The notes: generated by a model not told the origin, from the letters alone. Positions 1 through 9,219 are shown, numbered from the stretch's first letter. The stretch: DNA of 56,865 bases from an uncultured Bacilli bacterium (GCA_944371605.1 CALVXU010000009.1:1-56865), one strand, 5' to 3'. Numbers and translations: made by a program.

Positions 1-1139
1 CCGCACCTATCGAGATTGCTCCGGGTGAGGTGAAATCGGCTTCACTTGAGTTTGACGGCTGGAAAAATGGTAACGTGCTTAATGCCGTGGAACTTGTATC
101 GGAAGTATCGGAACTCAATCTCGGCATAATTAAAAATATTTCGGTGTTTGACCCTGCAACAAAGGAGTATGAGCTTAAACTGCTTGACGGTGCAACACTG
201 GAGGACGGAGAAACGTCGGGAATGTTCCGCGCAGGTGAAACTGTTAAACTCATCTATGACGTGGAAGGTTACATACTTACAGGTTGGCAAAATGCTGAAA
301 ATCCTTCCGAAACATATCCTGCCGACGGGTTTGTGATGCCTAAAAAGAATATCACGTTAAAACCTATAACGGTAAAGGATGAAGCGCATACCCTTACCGT
401 TCAGGGCGGCACGATATCGGGCGGAGGCTCAACGGGTAAATTTAATCCCAACGAAAAAGTTACCATTGTTTTAACCGGGGAGGTTCCCACAGGTAAGGTA
501 TTGGTCGGCTGGTATAACACCGCAGACAGAACGGAAATTTTCAAGGGAACGGATAATGTCTCAGAAATTACGATGCCTGCAAAAGACATAACCGTAGCTC
601 CACTGTTTGATGTTGAAACGTATTTCAATAAAGATATAAAGGTAGGAAAATTGTTGCCTGAAGGCGGCTTATACCGTGGCAAGGGAGCCGGTTGCTATCC
701 TGTTATAGCAGACACGACGGGCGCCGTGAAGAATGCCGACGGGGACTGTGAACTTGGCAATATTTATCATTTGAAGGGCGGCACGGAAAGTACGCCTGCC
801 AATAAGATAGAAACAGATTCGTGGTTCCTTGCAACGGCTATGAATAACTGGGGTACGGCGGGCAATATTTCTGAAGGTCGTACGGTGACTACGACTGCGG
901 AAAACCTCGGTGAAGAAGACATAACGCTGCGCTTTGCTCTTATTACGTCCAGCAGCAATCCTAACTCTCAGTATGGCGAAAAGACGGTAACCATAAAGGC
1001 CGGTGAAACCGTAAGTTTCAGTTTTGACGTAACTTATCTGCACAACAACTTCATGACGTGCATTATGGTGAAGGAGCATGCGGTAAGTGAATTGCATATT
1101 GGTATGTTCCAGTATATTTCTAATATTACGGCGCAGTAA
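1..1139 (+). CDS. Secreted InlB-type repeat protein, 3' part
   Basis: The open frame runs in from the window edge (codons from base 3) to a TAA at 1137-1139, so the N-terminus is missing. The GTG at 30 is probably internal. Counting from that GTG, two tandem divergent InlB/Listeria-Bacteroides-type repeats are visible at about residues 47-115 and 119-193. Each has a 'GG/DG-T...G.F..G..V' start, a 'GW.N' centre and a 'MP.K.ITL/V.P' end. The last ~170 residues are beta-rich, acidic and cysteine-poor, and I do not recognise them. Such repeats are usual in cell-surface or secreted proteins. Base composition is clearly GC-richer than the rest of the window (many GGC, ACG and GCC codons), suggesting transfer or a chimeric contig end. 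Substrate and function are unknown. Confidence 0.6.
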   Translation, partial: APIEIAPGEVKSASLEFDGWKNGNVLNAVELVSEVSELNLGIIKNISVFDPATKEYELKLLDGATLEDGETSGMFRAGETVKLIYDVEGYILTGWQNAENPSETYPADGFVMPKKNITLKPITVKDEAHTLTVQGGTISGGGSTGKFNPNEKVTIVLTGEVPTGKVLVGWYNTADRTEIFKGTDNVSEITMPAKDITVAPLFDVETYFNKDIKVGKLLPEGGLYRGKGAGCYPVIADTTGAVKNADGDCELGNIYHLKGGTESTPANKIETDSWFLATAMNNWGTAGNISEGRTVTTTAENLGEEDITLRFALITSSSNPNSQYGEKTVTIKAGETVSFSFDVTYLHNNFMTCIMVKEHAVSELHIGMFQYISNITAQ

Positions 1140-1167
1140 TAGTTATATTGTATAGTCAAAAACAAAA

Positions 1168-1187
1168 TTGAAGCTGGGCAGCTTCAA
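1168..1187. repeat. Perfect 9-bp inverted repeat
   Basis: TTGAAGCTG and CAGCTTCAA flank a GG spacer about 30 bp after the repeat-protein stop codon. It would form a strong hairpin but no T-run follows on either side. It may help to end the upstream transcript together with the next hairpin. Confidence 0.6.
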
Positions 1188-1217
1188 CTGATTCGCACTT
1201 GCTTGTTTTTAGCAAAG

Positions 1218-1260
1218 ATAGCGCTGCTGTATCCTAAAAATATGGTGGCGCTGTTTTTTT
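1218..1260 (+). terminator. Likely Rho-independent terminator of the InlB-repeat gene
   Basis: ATAGCGC (1218-1224) pairs with GCGCTGT (1248-1254) with one G-U wobble, and seven T residues follow (1254-1260). The loop is long (about 23 nt), which weakens it. It is the natural end for the gene stopping at 1139. Confidence 0.5.
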
Positions 1261-1322
1261 GCGTTTATAACCAGGGAGGGTAATTGTTCTGTTGGGGTTG
1301 TACGTCGGGAGGGGCTTTTCAG

Positions 1323-1916
1323 ATGAAGTACACTTTCGAGCAGAAGATGGAAGCCGTTCGACGCAAGCTTGACGGTTTACCAATCGTCTACCCGGAATCC
1401 TGTCAGAGAAATAGTGCCAAGCACTCTTACCAATATCATGTTAAGTTCTGGGTGGCAAAGTTTCAGAGCGGCGGAGAAGAAGCTTTACGACATGGTAAGA
1501 ACAGAAAAATTACAATCGAGCAAAAAATCATAGCCATTATGCCTATTCTTAATGGTGATATAAGCTTAACAAAACAGTCCCAGATATTAGGAATCGATAT
1601 AGGCACCCTAACTCATGGATTAAGCACTATGGCAAGAATGGTGTAAAGAATGTTCCAAAAGAGGAAGGAAACCCAAGAATATAGAACAAACAAAGGAAAC
1701 TGTTTGGATAACTCCAAAACAGAGAACCTGTTCTCAAAGATGAAGAATGAGATGTTCTCCGGACACGAAAAGGAATTCCCCAACTTCGAGGAATTCCGAA
1801 AAGCAATGATAGAATACGTTGAATGGTACAACAACGAACGGATAGTGAGTAGGCTGGGCGTAGCGCCTGTTGATGACAGGCGCTATTCAACCATTCCCTT
1901 GTTGTGCTATAGTTGA
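1323..1916 (+). pseudogene. IS3-family transposase, internally deleted and frameshifted
   Basis: The ATG at 1323 opens an OrfA-like helix-turn-helix protein (KYTFEQKMEAVRRKLDG...). The frame is lost around 1605-1616. In the shifted frame from 1616 it continues as WIKHYGKNGVKNVPKEEGNP and then hits TAG at 1682. From about 1680, back in the first frame, comes the C-terminus of OrfB: KGNCLDNSKTEN, then EMFSGHEKEF and EYVEWYNNERI, ending at 1916. This is the end of the rve integrase core, with the last Glu of the DDE triad (TEN). Roughly 200 codons of OrfB, including both catalytic Asp residues, are missing. It cannot be an active transposase. Confidence 0.85.
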
Positions 1917-1933
1917 TATATAGTCCAACAAAA

Positions 1934-1946
1934 TGGGTTCAGTACA
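1934..1946. repeat. IS3-family right terminal inverted repeat
   Basis: Read on the minus strand this is TGTACTGAACCCA, the typical end of IS150-group IS3 elements, starting with TG. It lies 18 bp after the transposase remnant stop and defines the right boundary of the element. Confidence 0.7.
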
Positions 1947-1967
1947 TCAATGACAAGCAGCTCTTTT

Positions 1968-3197
1968 TTAAATAGCCCAACGTCCTTGCTTGAAGATAAG
2001 AATCTCTTTACCATCTCGATCAGTGCCGACAATATCTAATGTCTCATCACCTATCATGAAATCGACATGAGTCGTCGAATCATTCAACGGATAAGCTTTG
2101 ATCTCTTCACTAGTTTTCATATCATAATCTTTGATCAACATCGGGAAAGCTTTACCAAAAGCCAAGTGACAGGAAGCGTTTTCATCATACAAAGTTGAAA
2201 AGAAAAGAATATTCGTTTGATTGATGGGTGAATCGATTGGAACAAGGGCACATTCGCCTAAATAACAACCATTTTCATTAGTATAGATAGCATCTTTTAG
2301 AACTTGTTCACCTTTCTTAGCATGCACTTCAATGATTTTACCTTCATGAAACCTGAGATAGAAATCTTCGACGATCTCACCCCTCAAGCTCAATGGTTTA
2401 GTCGCATATACGATTCCTTCAGTCTTGAATTTATCTGGCGAAGTAAAACATTCCTCGGTGGGTATATTCGGTTGGAAAGGTATCTTTTTGGTTTTCGTGC
2501 ATTCACCGCCAGCTTCAAAAATAACGTCAGGGATCAGTGTAACAGTTAAATCAGTTCCTTTTTTGGAAGTATAATGAAGTTTTCGCAAGTTCAAAGAGTT
2601 AAGTTTATTCATATGACTGACTAAAGCATCATTATGTTTTTTCCAATTCTCAATCGGATCACCTTCAAAAGCTCTTGACACTTTTAAGATCAGTTCTAAC
2701 AACGCTTCTTTGGCCTCTTCATCTTCTAAATTCGGATAAACTTTTTTAGCCCATTTTAATGATGGGAAACCAGCGATGCACCATTGGCATTCATCATCCC
2801 ATTTAGCTCTATAGGCCCAAATCTCTTTACTCTTATTGGAAAGAATACGACCATATTTGTTTTGATCGATTCCCTTTAAAGCATCAGGATCATCTGATTC
2901 AATAAAAATACGACATGGATGATTTTTTATAAAATGTTCTTGTTTTCCTATTTCCATCTCATTGAGATGTTTAAAATTTTCTTCATCTCCATATGCGATG
3001 TTTAATCTTTCTAACTCAGTGTCAGTAAAGTCAACAAAAACACGACTAGCACCTGCTGAATAACACTCTTTAGTGACAAGTCTGATGAAGTCTATGACCT
3101 CTATAGAACCAGTGATAAAGACTTCTTGTCCTTTTTGAACGTTGACTCCAGTTTTTACAATCAGCTTAGCATAATTTTCAATAATTTCTCTTTTCAT
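1968..3197 (-). CDS. M29 family metallo-aminopeptidase (AmpS type)
   Basis: A cytoplasmic metal-dependent aminopeptidase that removes N-terminal residues from peptides. Its 409 residues match the family length (about 410). Probable metal ligands of the family are seen in order in the C-terminal half: Glu in PTEECFTSP, Glu in LGECALVP, His in ASCHLAFG, then His377 and Asp379 in THVDFMIGD. The N-terminal half is the usual M29 alpha/beta domain. The start ATG is preceded by GAGGTG at good spacing. It is the last gene of the ileS-lspA-rluD block, 13 bp after rluD. The IS3 remnant begins 21 bp past its stop and may have removed the native terminator. Confidence 0.9.
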   Translation of the reverse strand: MKREIIENYAKLIVKTGVNVQKGQEVFITGSIEVIDFIRLVTKECYSAGASRVFVDFTDTELERLNIAYGDEENFKHLNEMEIGKQEHFIKNHPCRIFIESDDPDALKGIDQNKYGRILSNKSKEIWAYRAKWDDECQWCIAGFPSLKWAKKVYPNLEDEEAKEALLELILKVSRAFEGDPIENWKKHNDALVSHMNKLNSLNLRKLHYTSKKGTDLTVTLIPDVIFEAGGECTKTKKIPFQPNIPTEECFTSPDKFKTEGIVYATKPLSLRGEIVEDFYLRFHEGKIIEVHAKKGEQVLKDAIYTNENGCYLGECALVPIDSPINQTNILFFSTLYDENASCHLAFGKAFPMLIKDYDMKTSEEIKAYPLNDSTTHVDFMIGDETLDIVGTDRDGKEILIFKQGRWAI

Positions 3198-3210
3198 TTA
3201 AGCACCTCAT

Positions 3211-4128
3211 TTATTTAAAAAAATATCGAACTAATCTTTTAAAATATTCATCTAAGGGGGCATAGAAGGTTATACGTTTCAGACTTTGGGGATGTATCAA
3301 TGACAAAGAATACGCATGCAGACATTGCCCTTGCAATTTCAATCGACTATCTTGATGACCATAGAGTAAATCTCCGACTATCGGGTGCCCTATATAAGCT
3401 AAATGGGCTCGAATCTGATGAGTTCTGCCAGTGTCAAGAATACACTTCAATAACGAGACTTCTCCATTATTTCCTAGCAGAGTGCAATGAGTGATGGCTT
3501 CACGACCTTTGTATTCATCAACACGCGCTTTTCTATCAGTATGATTAGGTCTAGTAAGAGGAGCATCGATTCTAAATCTTTGATGTTTGATATCACCATA
3601 AACCAAAGCTAAATAACAGCGGTGAAAATCTTTCGTACGAATCTCTTCTTGTAATATTTTTTGGCTCTCTTTGTTCATAGCCACTGCTAACAAACCAGAA
3701 GTGTCTTTATCGATGCGATGAACGATGCCTGGCCTGATATCATCATTGTTTTCTGGGTCAAACGAAAAGTCGTCCTCTTGTGAAAACAGGTAGTTCACTA
3801 AGGTGTCATCTTGATGACCAGGAGCTGGGTGAACAACTAATCCGCGAGGTTTATTAACAATTGCGATGTTTTCATCTTTATATACATAACTGATTTCCCA
3901 ATCAGTTTTAGGCTTATCAAATGTTTTCTTATCATCAACCTGTGTGAATAAAATCTTTTGCGACGGTTTAATATTAAAAGAAGCTTGGTTGATGATTTTA
4001 CCATCAACTAAAACTTGATTCGCCTTGATAGCTTTAGATACTTGAGACCTCGAAATATTTAAAGCTTTACTTATGATGACATCTAATCTACCGCTTTCAT
4101 TAGCAATCAATTCTTCGACTTTATTCAT
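3211..4128 (-). CDS. rluD: RluD-family 23S rRNA pseudouridine synthase
   Basis: Converts uridines in large-subunit rRNA to pseudouridine. At 305 aa it has the standard layout: an S4 RNA-binding domain (about residues 12-65, 'SRSQVSKAIKANQVLVDG') and a PseudoU_synth_2 catalytic domain. The signature HRIDKDTSGLL gives catalytic Asp140. The RTHQIRAHLAYIGHPIVGD block near residue 245 confirms the family. The start has AAGGATGAG 6-7 nt upstream and overlaps lspA by 8 nt, the usual lspA-rluD pairing in Firmicutes. The exact target uridine (RluD versus YlyB/YjbO-type specificity) cannot be fixed from sequence alone. Confidence 0.9.
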   Translation of the reverse strand: MNKVEELIANESGRLDVIISKALNISRSQVSKAIKANQVLVDGKIINQASFNIKPSQKILFTQVDDKKTFDKPKTDWEISYVYKDENIAIVNKPRGLVVHPAPGHQDDTLVNYLFSQEDDFSFDPENNDDIRPGIVHRIDKDTSGLLAVAMNKESQKILQEEIRTKDFHRCYLALVYGDIKHQRFRIDAPLTRPNHTDRKARVDEYKGREAITHCTLLGNNGEVSLLKCILDTGRTHQIRAHLAYIGHPIVGDLLYGHQDSRLKLQGQCLHAYSLSLIHPQSLKRITFYAPLDEYFKRLVRYFFK

Positions 4129-4735
4129 TGTTTATCTCATCCTTTTTATCAGCAATTCTTTGAGCTAATTCTTCATCGCTAATCTCAGTTTTAACCACTG
4201 TTTCTTTCTTCTTGTCGAGATGTTCATTGATAAAAAGCACAATCGCGTAAATGATCAAAATAAAGATGCCGATCACAAGATAAGAATCAGCTAGATTAAA
4301 TACTGGGAACGATGTCCAAAAAGCAAACTGCAAAAAATCTATCACACCTTCTTTATAAATACCTAATGAAGCGGCATAGCCGATGCGATCGATCAGATTT
4401 CCATAAGCGCCAGCCACCATTAAAACTAATGCGATGATGACAGGTAGTTTAAGCTTTTTAAATCTATAGATTAAGAAAACTAAAATTGCCGTTCCTAAAA
4501 TAGCTGATGTCAAACATAGAAACACTTTTTGATCAGCTAGCATTCCCCAACCTGCCCCTTTATTGAAAACTAGTGTGAAATTGAAAAGATATGGAATGGC
4601 AGTGAAAGCTTCAAATTGGTTCAAATTATGAAAAGCGATATATTTTGTGACGATATCTAAAACGAGTAAAAGAGCGAACAAAAAAGCAAATAAAGCGATT
4701 TTTAGTTGAAAGCGATATTTATTTATAAACTTCAC
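4121..4735 (-). CDS. lspA: Lipoprotein signal peptidase II
   Basis: Membrane aspartyl protease that removes the signal peptide of diacylglyceryl-modified prolipoproteins. The catalytic aspartates are Asp116 in GNLIDR and Asp150 in FNLADS. Four hydrophobic segments fit (about residues 10-30, 70-90, 97-113, 148-170). Start is GTG with GGAG 7 nt upstream, overlapping the ileS stop as GTGA, so translation is coupled. A charged tail (residues 171-204) makes it about 40 residues longer than usual. Likely substrates in this window are the two LASC lipoproteins at 19741-23476. Confidence 0.95.
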   Translation of the reverse strand: MKFINKYRFQLKIALFAFLFALLLVLDIVTKYIAFHNLNQFEAFTAIPYLFNFTLVFNKGAGWGMLADQKVFLCLTSAILGTAILVFLIYRFKKLKLPVIIALVLMVAGAYGNLIDRIGYAASLGIYKEGVIDFLQFAFWTSFPVFNLADSYLVIGIFILIIYAIVLFINEHLDKKKETVVKTEISDEELAQRIADKKDEINNE

Positions 4736-7455
4736 TTATCTTCTCCTAAAGCAGTTGCGCAGCGATGACATAGGTGATTACCATCAATTTCGACGGTATC
4801 ATCAAAATAATTCCAACAGCGATCACATTTGATGCCTGGATGTTTTATGCCTTTAGTCTCATCAGAAATCACAAATTTAGATACTAATAGAAGACGAGCG
4901 ATTTCTTTTTCTCCTATCTCAGATATCAATTCTTTTTCAGTTGCATCAGGATGGTAATAAACTAATGCTTCGCTATTCGAACCGATAGTACCATCTTTTC
5001 TTAAAGGCTCAAGAACGATATTAACATGTGATTTTAAATTTAATAAAGTTTGATATTTGTTCATTAAACTTTCATCGACCACTAAATCAGCAGGATAATC
5101 CTCTAGCGCGACTGAAATCTTCTTATGTTCATCGTTTAAGTAAGAATAAACCTCTTCCATCGTAAAACATAAGATAGGCGAATATGCGATAGCTAAGTTT
5201 TTGACTATCTGATAAATTACATATTGAACATTTCTTCTAGCAGATGAATCTTTAGCCTCACAATACAAAGTATCTTTTGATAAATCTAAATAGAAGGAAC
5301 TCAAATCATTGATCAAAAAATTAGTTATCGCATCGCTGCTCGCACTGAAATTATAAGTATCATAGCCTCTCTTAACATCGAGTAAAACTTGATGCAATTT
5401 ATTTAAAATCATTTGATCAATCAAAGATAATTTTTCAGGAATATAAGATGAATCAAATCCATGTCCTTCATCATCGTCTAAAAGGTTAGCTAACATAAAC
5501 TTAAAAGTATTTCTGATCTTGCGATATTCATCAGCAACAGTTTTTAAAAGATCTTGTGAGAGACGGATTTCACTGGTTGAATAATCGATAGTAGTGGTCC
5601 ATAATCTCAAGATATCTGCACCGAAATTCTTACAAATCGTTGCAGGATCGATACCATTTTTCTTTGATTTAGAAAATTTCTCACCATTTTGATCAACTAA
5701 AAATCCATGTGTGAGTACTTGTTTGTATGGAGTAACACCTCGTGTAGCCACTGAAAGAATCATCGATGAATTATACCAACCGCGATATTGGTCATTTCCC
5801 TCTAAAATGACATCAGCTGGGAAAGGATGACCAAGTGCTATATCGCTCCCTAAAAAAGAGGACCCAGAATCAAACCATACATCCATGATATCTTTCTCTT
5901 TAGTAAACAATCCGTGAGGTGAATGAACAGAAGTATACCCTTCAGGCAAAAGATCTTTTGCATCTTTTTCATACCAAATATTAGAACCATATTGTTTGAA
6001 TAGTTCGATGACATGATCAAAGAGAACTCTATCTAATAGAGGCTCACCATCTTCGCCATAGAATATCGGGATTGGCACGCCCCATAAACGCTGACGTGAA
6101 ATGCACCAATCATCACGATTTTCTAACATATTTTTAAGTCTTTGTTTTCCCCAACTAGGAATGAATGCGACTTTATCAGCTTCACGAAGCAATTTGTCTT
6201 TGATTTTATCAATAGAGCAAAACCACTGTTTAGTAGCTCTGAAAATAGTTGGTTTTTTAGTTCTCCAATCGTGAGGATAAGCATGGATTATATCTTCGCT
6301 AGCTAATAAAGAACCATTATTCTTCAATATCTCTAAAACTTTTTCATTGCACTCTTGATAGAATAGTCCAGCTAATTCTGGACCAGCTTCTTCAGTCATA
6401 TAGCCTTTATCGTCAACCGGGCAAAGAGGTGGCAACCCATATTTCTTTCCCACGCGATAATCATCCAAACCATGTCCTGGTGCGATATGAACAACACCAG
6501 TACCAGAATCCGAGGTGACATAATCATCATTTATGACTAGCGAATCGCGCTCATAGAACGGGTGCTTACATACAATGCCTTCGACTTGTTGACCAGTGAA
6601 TTCTTTGAGCAATTGAACTTTAGAAAGATGTAATTTTTCTTTGATGCTGTCTTTTAAATCTTTTAAAAAGACTAAATGTCCCATCTCGGTGTCATAAAGC
6701 CCATAAGTAAAACGCGGATTTAAACATAAGCCTAAATTAGCTGGCAAAGTCCATGGTGTAGTTGTCCAAATAACAAAATAGTCTCCCTCAGATACCAAAT
6801 CATTTCCCTTAGTGACTAAAAACTTGACAAAAATTGTTGTGGATTTAACGTCTTTATATTCAATTTCAGCTTCAGCAAGAGCAGATTCACTAGATGGAGA
6901 CCAGTTGACTGGTTTCAATCCTTTATAAATCAAACCCTGAAGAGCCATATCACGGAACACTTCAACTTGATGAGCTTCATACTCTTTATTCAAAGTCAAA
7001 TAGGGATGGTCGTAATCACCTAATAGTCCCAATTCAAGCATTTGACTTCTTTGTCTATCGACTTGTGATAAAGCATAGGATGCACATTTTTTTCTGAATT
7101 CAACAGGCGGAGTTGTTCTTCGATCAACACCAGCTTTAGTGACACATAATTCGATAGGTAAACCATGACAATCCCAACCAGGTGTATATGGAACATAATA
7201 TCCTTCCAAGTTTTTGGAACGGATGATTATATCTTTTAAAATTTTATTTAAAGCATGCCCAGCATGGATTTCATTATTCGCATAAGGAGGACCATCATGG
7301 AGATAAAATGGTTTTTCCGGATTACGATTAGCTAATAGTTTTTCATAAAGATTTATTTTTTTCCAATTTTCAACAAAAACAGGTTCTTTTTGTGGAAGAT
7401 TGGCTCTCATTGAGAAAGTTCCTTTAGGCATCAATAACGTTTTCTTTAATTCCAT
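4732..7455 (-). CDS. ileS: Isoleucyl-tRNA synthetase
   Basis: Charges tRNA-Ile. Class I motifs are present: the HIGH-equivalent HAGH in PYANNEIHAGHALNK, the KMSKS loop as KFSKS in GEKFSKSKKNG, the editing (CP1) domain between them, and a C-terminal zinc finger with CDRCW and CHRCA. The length of 907 aa is normal. The start is the ATG at 7455: GAGGAG lies 9 nt upstream, whereas the ATG at 7464 is only 2 nt from it. It is the first gene of ileS-lspA-rluD-aminopeptidase. No T-box leader precedes it, unlike many Firmicutes ileS genes; the 94-bp gap to the upstream gene is too short for one. Confidence 0.97.
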   Translation of the reverse strand: MELKKTLLMPKGTFSMRANLPQKEPVFVENWKKINLYEKLLANRNPEKPFYLHDGPPYANNEIHAGHALNKILKDIIIRSKNLEGYYVPYTPGWDCHGLPIELCVTKAGVDRRTTPPVEFRKKCASYALSQVDRQRSQMLELGLLGDYDHPYLTLNKEYEAHQVEVFRDMALQGLIYKGLKPVNWSPSSESALAEAEIEYKDVKSTTIFVKFLVTKGNDLVSEGDYFVIWTTTPWTLPANLGLCLNPRFTYGLYDTEMGHLVFLKDLKDSIKEKLHLSKVQLLKEFTGQQVEGIVCKHPFYERDSLVINDDYVTSDSGTGVVHIAPGHGLDDYRVGKKYGLPPLCPVDDKGYMTEEAGPELAGLFYQECNEKVLEILKNNGSLLASEDIIHAYPHDWRTKKPTIFRATKQWFCSIDKIKDKLLREADKVAFIPSWGKQRLKNMLENRDDWCISRQRLWGVPIPIFYGEDGEPLLDRVLFDHVIELFKQYGSNIWYEKDAKDLLPEGYTSVHSPHGLFTKEKDIMDVWFDSGSSFLGSDIALGHPFPADVILEGNDQYRGWYNSSMILSVATRGVTPYKQVLTHGFLVDQNGEKFSKSKKNGIDPATICKNFGADILRLWTTTIDYSTSEIRLSQDLLKTVADEYRKIRNTFKFMLANLLDDDEGHGFDSSYIPEKLSLIDQMILNKLHQVLLDVKRGYDTYNFSASSDAITNFLINDLSSFYLDLSKDTLYCEAKDSSARRNVQYVIYQIVKNLAIAYSPILCFTMEEVYSYLNDEHKKISVALEDYPADLVVDESLMNKYQTLLNLKSHVNIVLEPLRKDGTIGSNSEALVYYHPDATEKELISEIGEKEIARLLLVSKFVISDETKGIKHPGIKCDRCWNYFDDTVEIDGNHLCHRCATALGEDK

Positions 7456-7499
7456 AAATATCATCTCCTCAATTTTTCACAAATTAAATTATATTGTAG

Positions 7500-7520
7500 A
7501 ATATATATAATTTATATATT
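7500..7520. repeat. AT-only inverted repeat upstream of ileS
   Basis: AATATATA (7500-7507) and TATATATT (7513-7520) with a 5-nt spacer, in the short gap between the hydrolase gene and ileS. It contains only A and T and could be chance in such composition, or part of an ileS promoter or regulatory site. No convincing -35/-10 pair was found here. Confidence 0.35.
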
Positions 7521-7558
7521 TAAACATATTTTTTATTATTTAATTAAACTAAATCATC

Positions 7559-8497
7559 TTATAGAGCTTCTTGATCCTGCTTTCTTTCCTCTTCAGCGTC
7601 AGGGTCAAGCTGATTAAATATTTCCAAAAAAGTTGGAATGGGCTCACCATCAACATCATATTTTATTTTCATCTTTTCATTTTTATCTTTATCAACTACT
7701 GCTAAAGCATCCGTCTCAGCGATGAAAGGCGTTCCAAAAGCAAAATGTAAGATGTCTTCATAAGCAACCTTGTTATCACGAATGGTTTTGAGCATACCAT
7801 GATCCATGGAGGGATAGCGATATAAGGCATTTTTCACTCGTAAATGTTTGCGTATTTTTTTGATCGAATGAGGAGTACAAAGCTCATCCTTTTCTCCTCT
7901 TAAAATCAATGTATCACACGTTATTTTCTTATAATATCCCCTGCAACATAAAATAGATTTTAAAATTGATAGCAGAAGACCGATCATGCCTTTGGTCGTA
8001 TTTCTCCCCATAGCTTTAGCGACCCTAGGTCCATATTTTTTGCTCAGTTTATGGAATTTAATGACATATTGGATATAGCCATTTATCATGCCGTTGACAA
8101 TCGTATCATATATCGGTGCTACTAAAATAAGTTTTTGAATATGTTTCGAATATTTATATTGCATTTTTGCAGCTAAAGAAGCTGAAAAAGAATATCCCAT
8201 CAAAACGATATCATAACCATCATCAATATATCTCTTAATAGCCGATTCTAAAATCTCTTCATAAAGATGGGCATGGTGAGTTTTTTTATCAGCAGGATGG
8301 AATAATTGAACAGGCATGACCTCACAGTTAGAAAATTCCGCTGCAAAATTCTGCTTAAAGTATTCAAGCATATTAGTCGCATCATGAATATCAGCGTTTT
8401 GGAATCCATTAGTGCATAATAAAACAGTTTTCTTACTGGATTTAGCGCTATCAAGTGAAGAATTCACTTCTTTAATAACTTGCGGTTTATCGGCCAT
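7559..8497 (-). CDS. Alpha/beta hydrolase, serine nucleophile
   Basis: A 312-aa protein with an alpha/beta-hydrolase core. The nucleophile elbow is GYSFS (Ser103), the acid is probably Asp204 in GEKDELCTP and the base His233 in SMDHGML, in correct order and spacing. There is no signal peptide, so it is cytoplasmic. The N-terminal ~20 residues and the acidic C-terminus (EEERKQDQ) look disordered. A lid-like insert (residues 135-190) separates the elbow from the Asp. The substrate is unknown; the fold covers esterases, lipases and thioesterases. The start has AAAAGGAG 5 nt upstream and sits 2 bp after the TrmH-type gene, hence the same operon. Confidence 0.75.
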   Translation of the reverse strand: MADKPQVIKEVNSSLDSAKSSKKTVLLCTNGFQNADIHDATNMLEYFKQNFAAEFSNCEVMPVQLFHPADKKTHHAHLYEEILESAIKRYIDDGYDIVLMGYSFSASLAAKMQYKYSKHIQKLILVAPIYDTIVNGMINGYIQYVIKFHKLSKKYGPRVAKAMGRNTTKGMIGLLLSILKSILCCRGYYKKITCDTLILRGEKDELCTPHSIKKIRKHLRVKNALYRYPSMDHGMLKTIRDNKVAYEDILHFAFGTPFIAETDALAVVDKDKNEKMKIKYDVDGEPIPTFLEIFNQLDPDAEEERKQDQEAL

Positions 8498-8499
8498 AC

Positions 8500-9219
8500 T
8501 TACTCCTTTTGGAAGCGATACATAAAGATACCACTTGAGACTGCGACATTTAAGGAATCTATACCACTCATATTTATTTTAAGCTGTTTTCCCATAGTTA
8601 AATGTTCTTTTCGAATACCAGTCCCTTCATTTCCAAACACGAGACAAAATGGTTCTTGTAAACAAGCTATTTTTCTCTCGTCTTCGCCAGCTAAAGTAGT
8701 CAAATAGATGTTGTATCCTTTCGATTTGAGTGATTCCAAATCTTCTCTTCCTATCGGCAAATGAAACAATGCACCCTTAGTGCTTTGAATCACTTTATTA
8801 TTATACAATGAAACGGCATCATTTGATAAGACTACTGCTGAATATGAAAACGCTAAAGCGGTTCTGATAATGGTTCCACAATTGCCTGGATCTTGTACGC
8901 CATCTAAATATATAACGCGCTTACCAAATTCCGAATCATAGTTTTTTTGACAAATGCTTATGACAGGAGGTAGAGATTTATAACTAGCTAGTTCACGATA
9001 GAGTGATTCTTTTAAAAAATATGTATCGATATTCAAATCATTTTTATATCCATATTTTTGCGATGGCAAAATAATCGCTTTGACTGCATGAGCTCTAATA
9101 GCTTCATCCAATAGATCCTCACCTTCAGCTAAAAATAGTCCCCTATCAGCACTTCCTTTTTTTAACTTGAGCAATTCTTTATAAAATGTATTCGCTTTAC
9201 TTTCTATCATTTTTATCAT
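8500..9219 (-). CDS. TrmH/SpoU-family RNA 2'-O-methyltransferase
   Basis: SAM-dependent ribose methyltransferase of the SPOUT class, acting on rRNA or tRNA. An N-terminal substrate-binding domain (about 1-85) precedes the trefoil-knot domain. Three SpoU motifs are seen: DGVQDPGNCGTIIRTA, FGNEGTGI and the C-terminal knot SLNVAVSSGIFMYR. The start is the ATG at 9219, 9 nt after GGAG; the longer frame to 9225 would begin with TTG. It overlaps the ygjP-like gene by 23 nt. Which nucleotide is modified cannot be told from sequence. Confidence 0.9.
   Translation of the reverse strand: MIKMIESKANTFYKELLKLKKGSADRGLFLAEGEDLLDEAIRAHAVKAIILPSQKYGYKNDLNIDTYFLKESLYRELASYKSLPPVISICQKNYDSEFGKRVIYLDGVQDPGNCGTIIRTALAFSYSAVVLSNDAVSLYNNKVIQSTKGALFHLPIGREDLESLKSKGYNIYLTTLAGEDERKIACLQEPFCLVFGNEGTGIRKEHLTMGKQLKINMSGIDSLNVAVSSGIFMYRFQKE

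Larger units (their letters stand above)
1323..1946 (+). mobile_element. IS3-family (IS150-like) insertion sequence remnant
   Basis: This is a decayed element: a transposase pseudogene (1323-1916) followed by a typical right terminal inverted repeat (1934-1946). I could not find the matching left inverted repeat, so the left boundary is unknown and the element may begin between 1261 and 1323. The right end lies 21 bp beyond the stop codon of the M29 aminopeptidase gene. This is consistent with insertion downstream of that gene, or with the element marking an assembly junction. Confidence 0.75.

Noticed and set aside
30-1139. Complete gene starting at GTG 30
   Set aside because: The frame is open from base 3 with protein-like codons and no ribosome site precedes the GTG, so the gene is more likely cut by the window edge.
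1284-1322. Longer N-terminus for the IS3 OrfA fragment
   Set aside because: The 13 extra residues (Cys/Gly-rich) do not resemble transposases; ATG 1323 starts the recognisable helix-turn-helix protein.
7465-7558. T-box or other riboswitch before ileS
   Set aside because: The gap is only 94 bp, has no AGGGTGG-type T-box sequence and no specifier or antiterminator structure.
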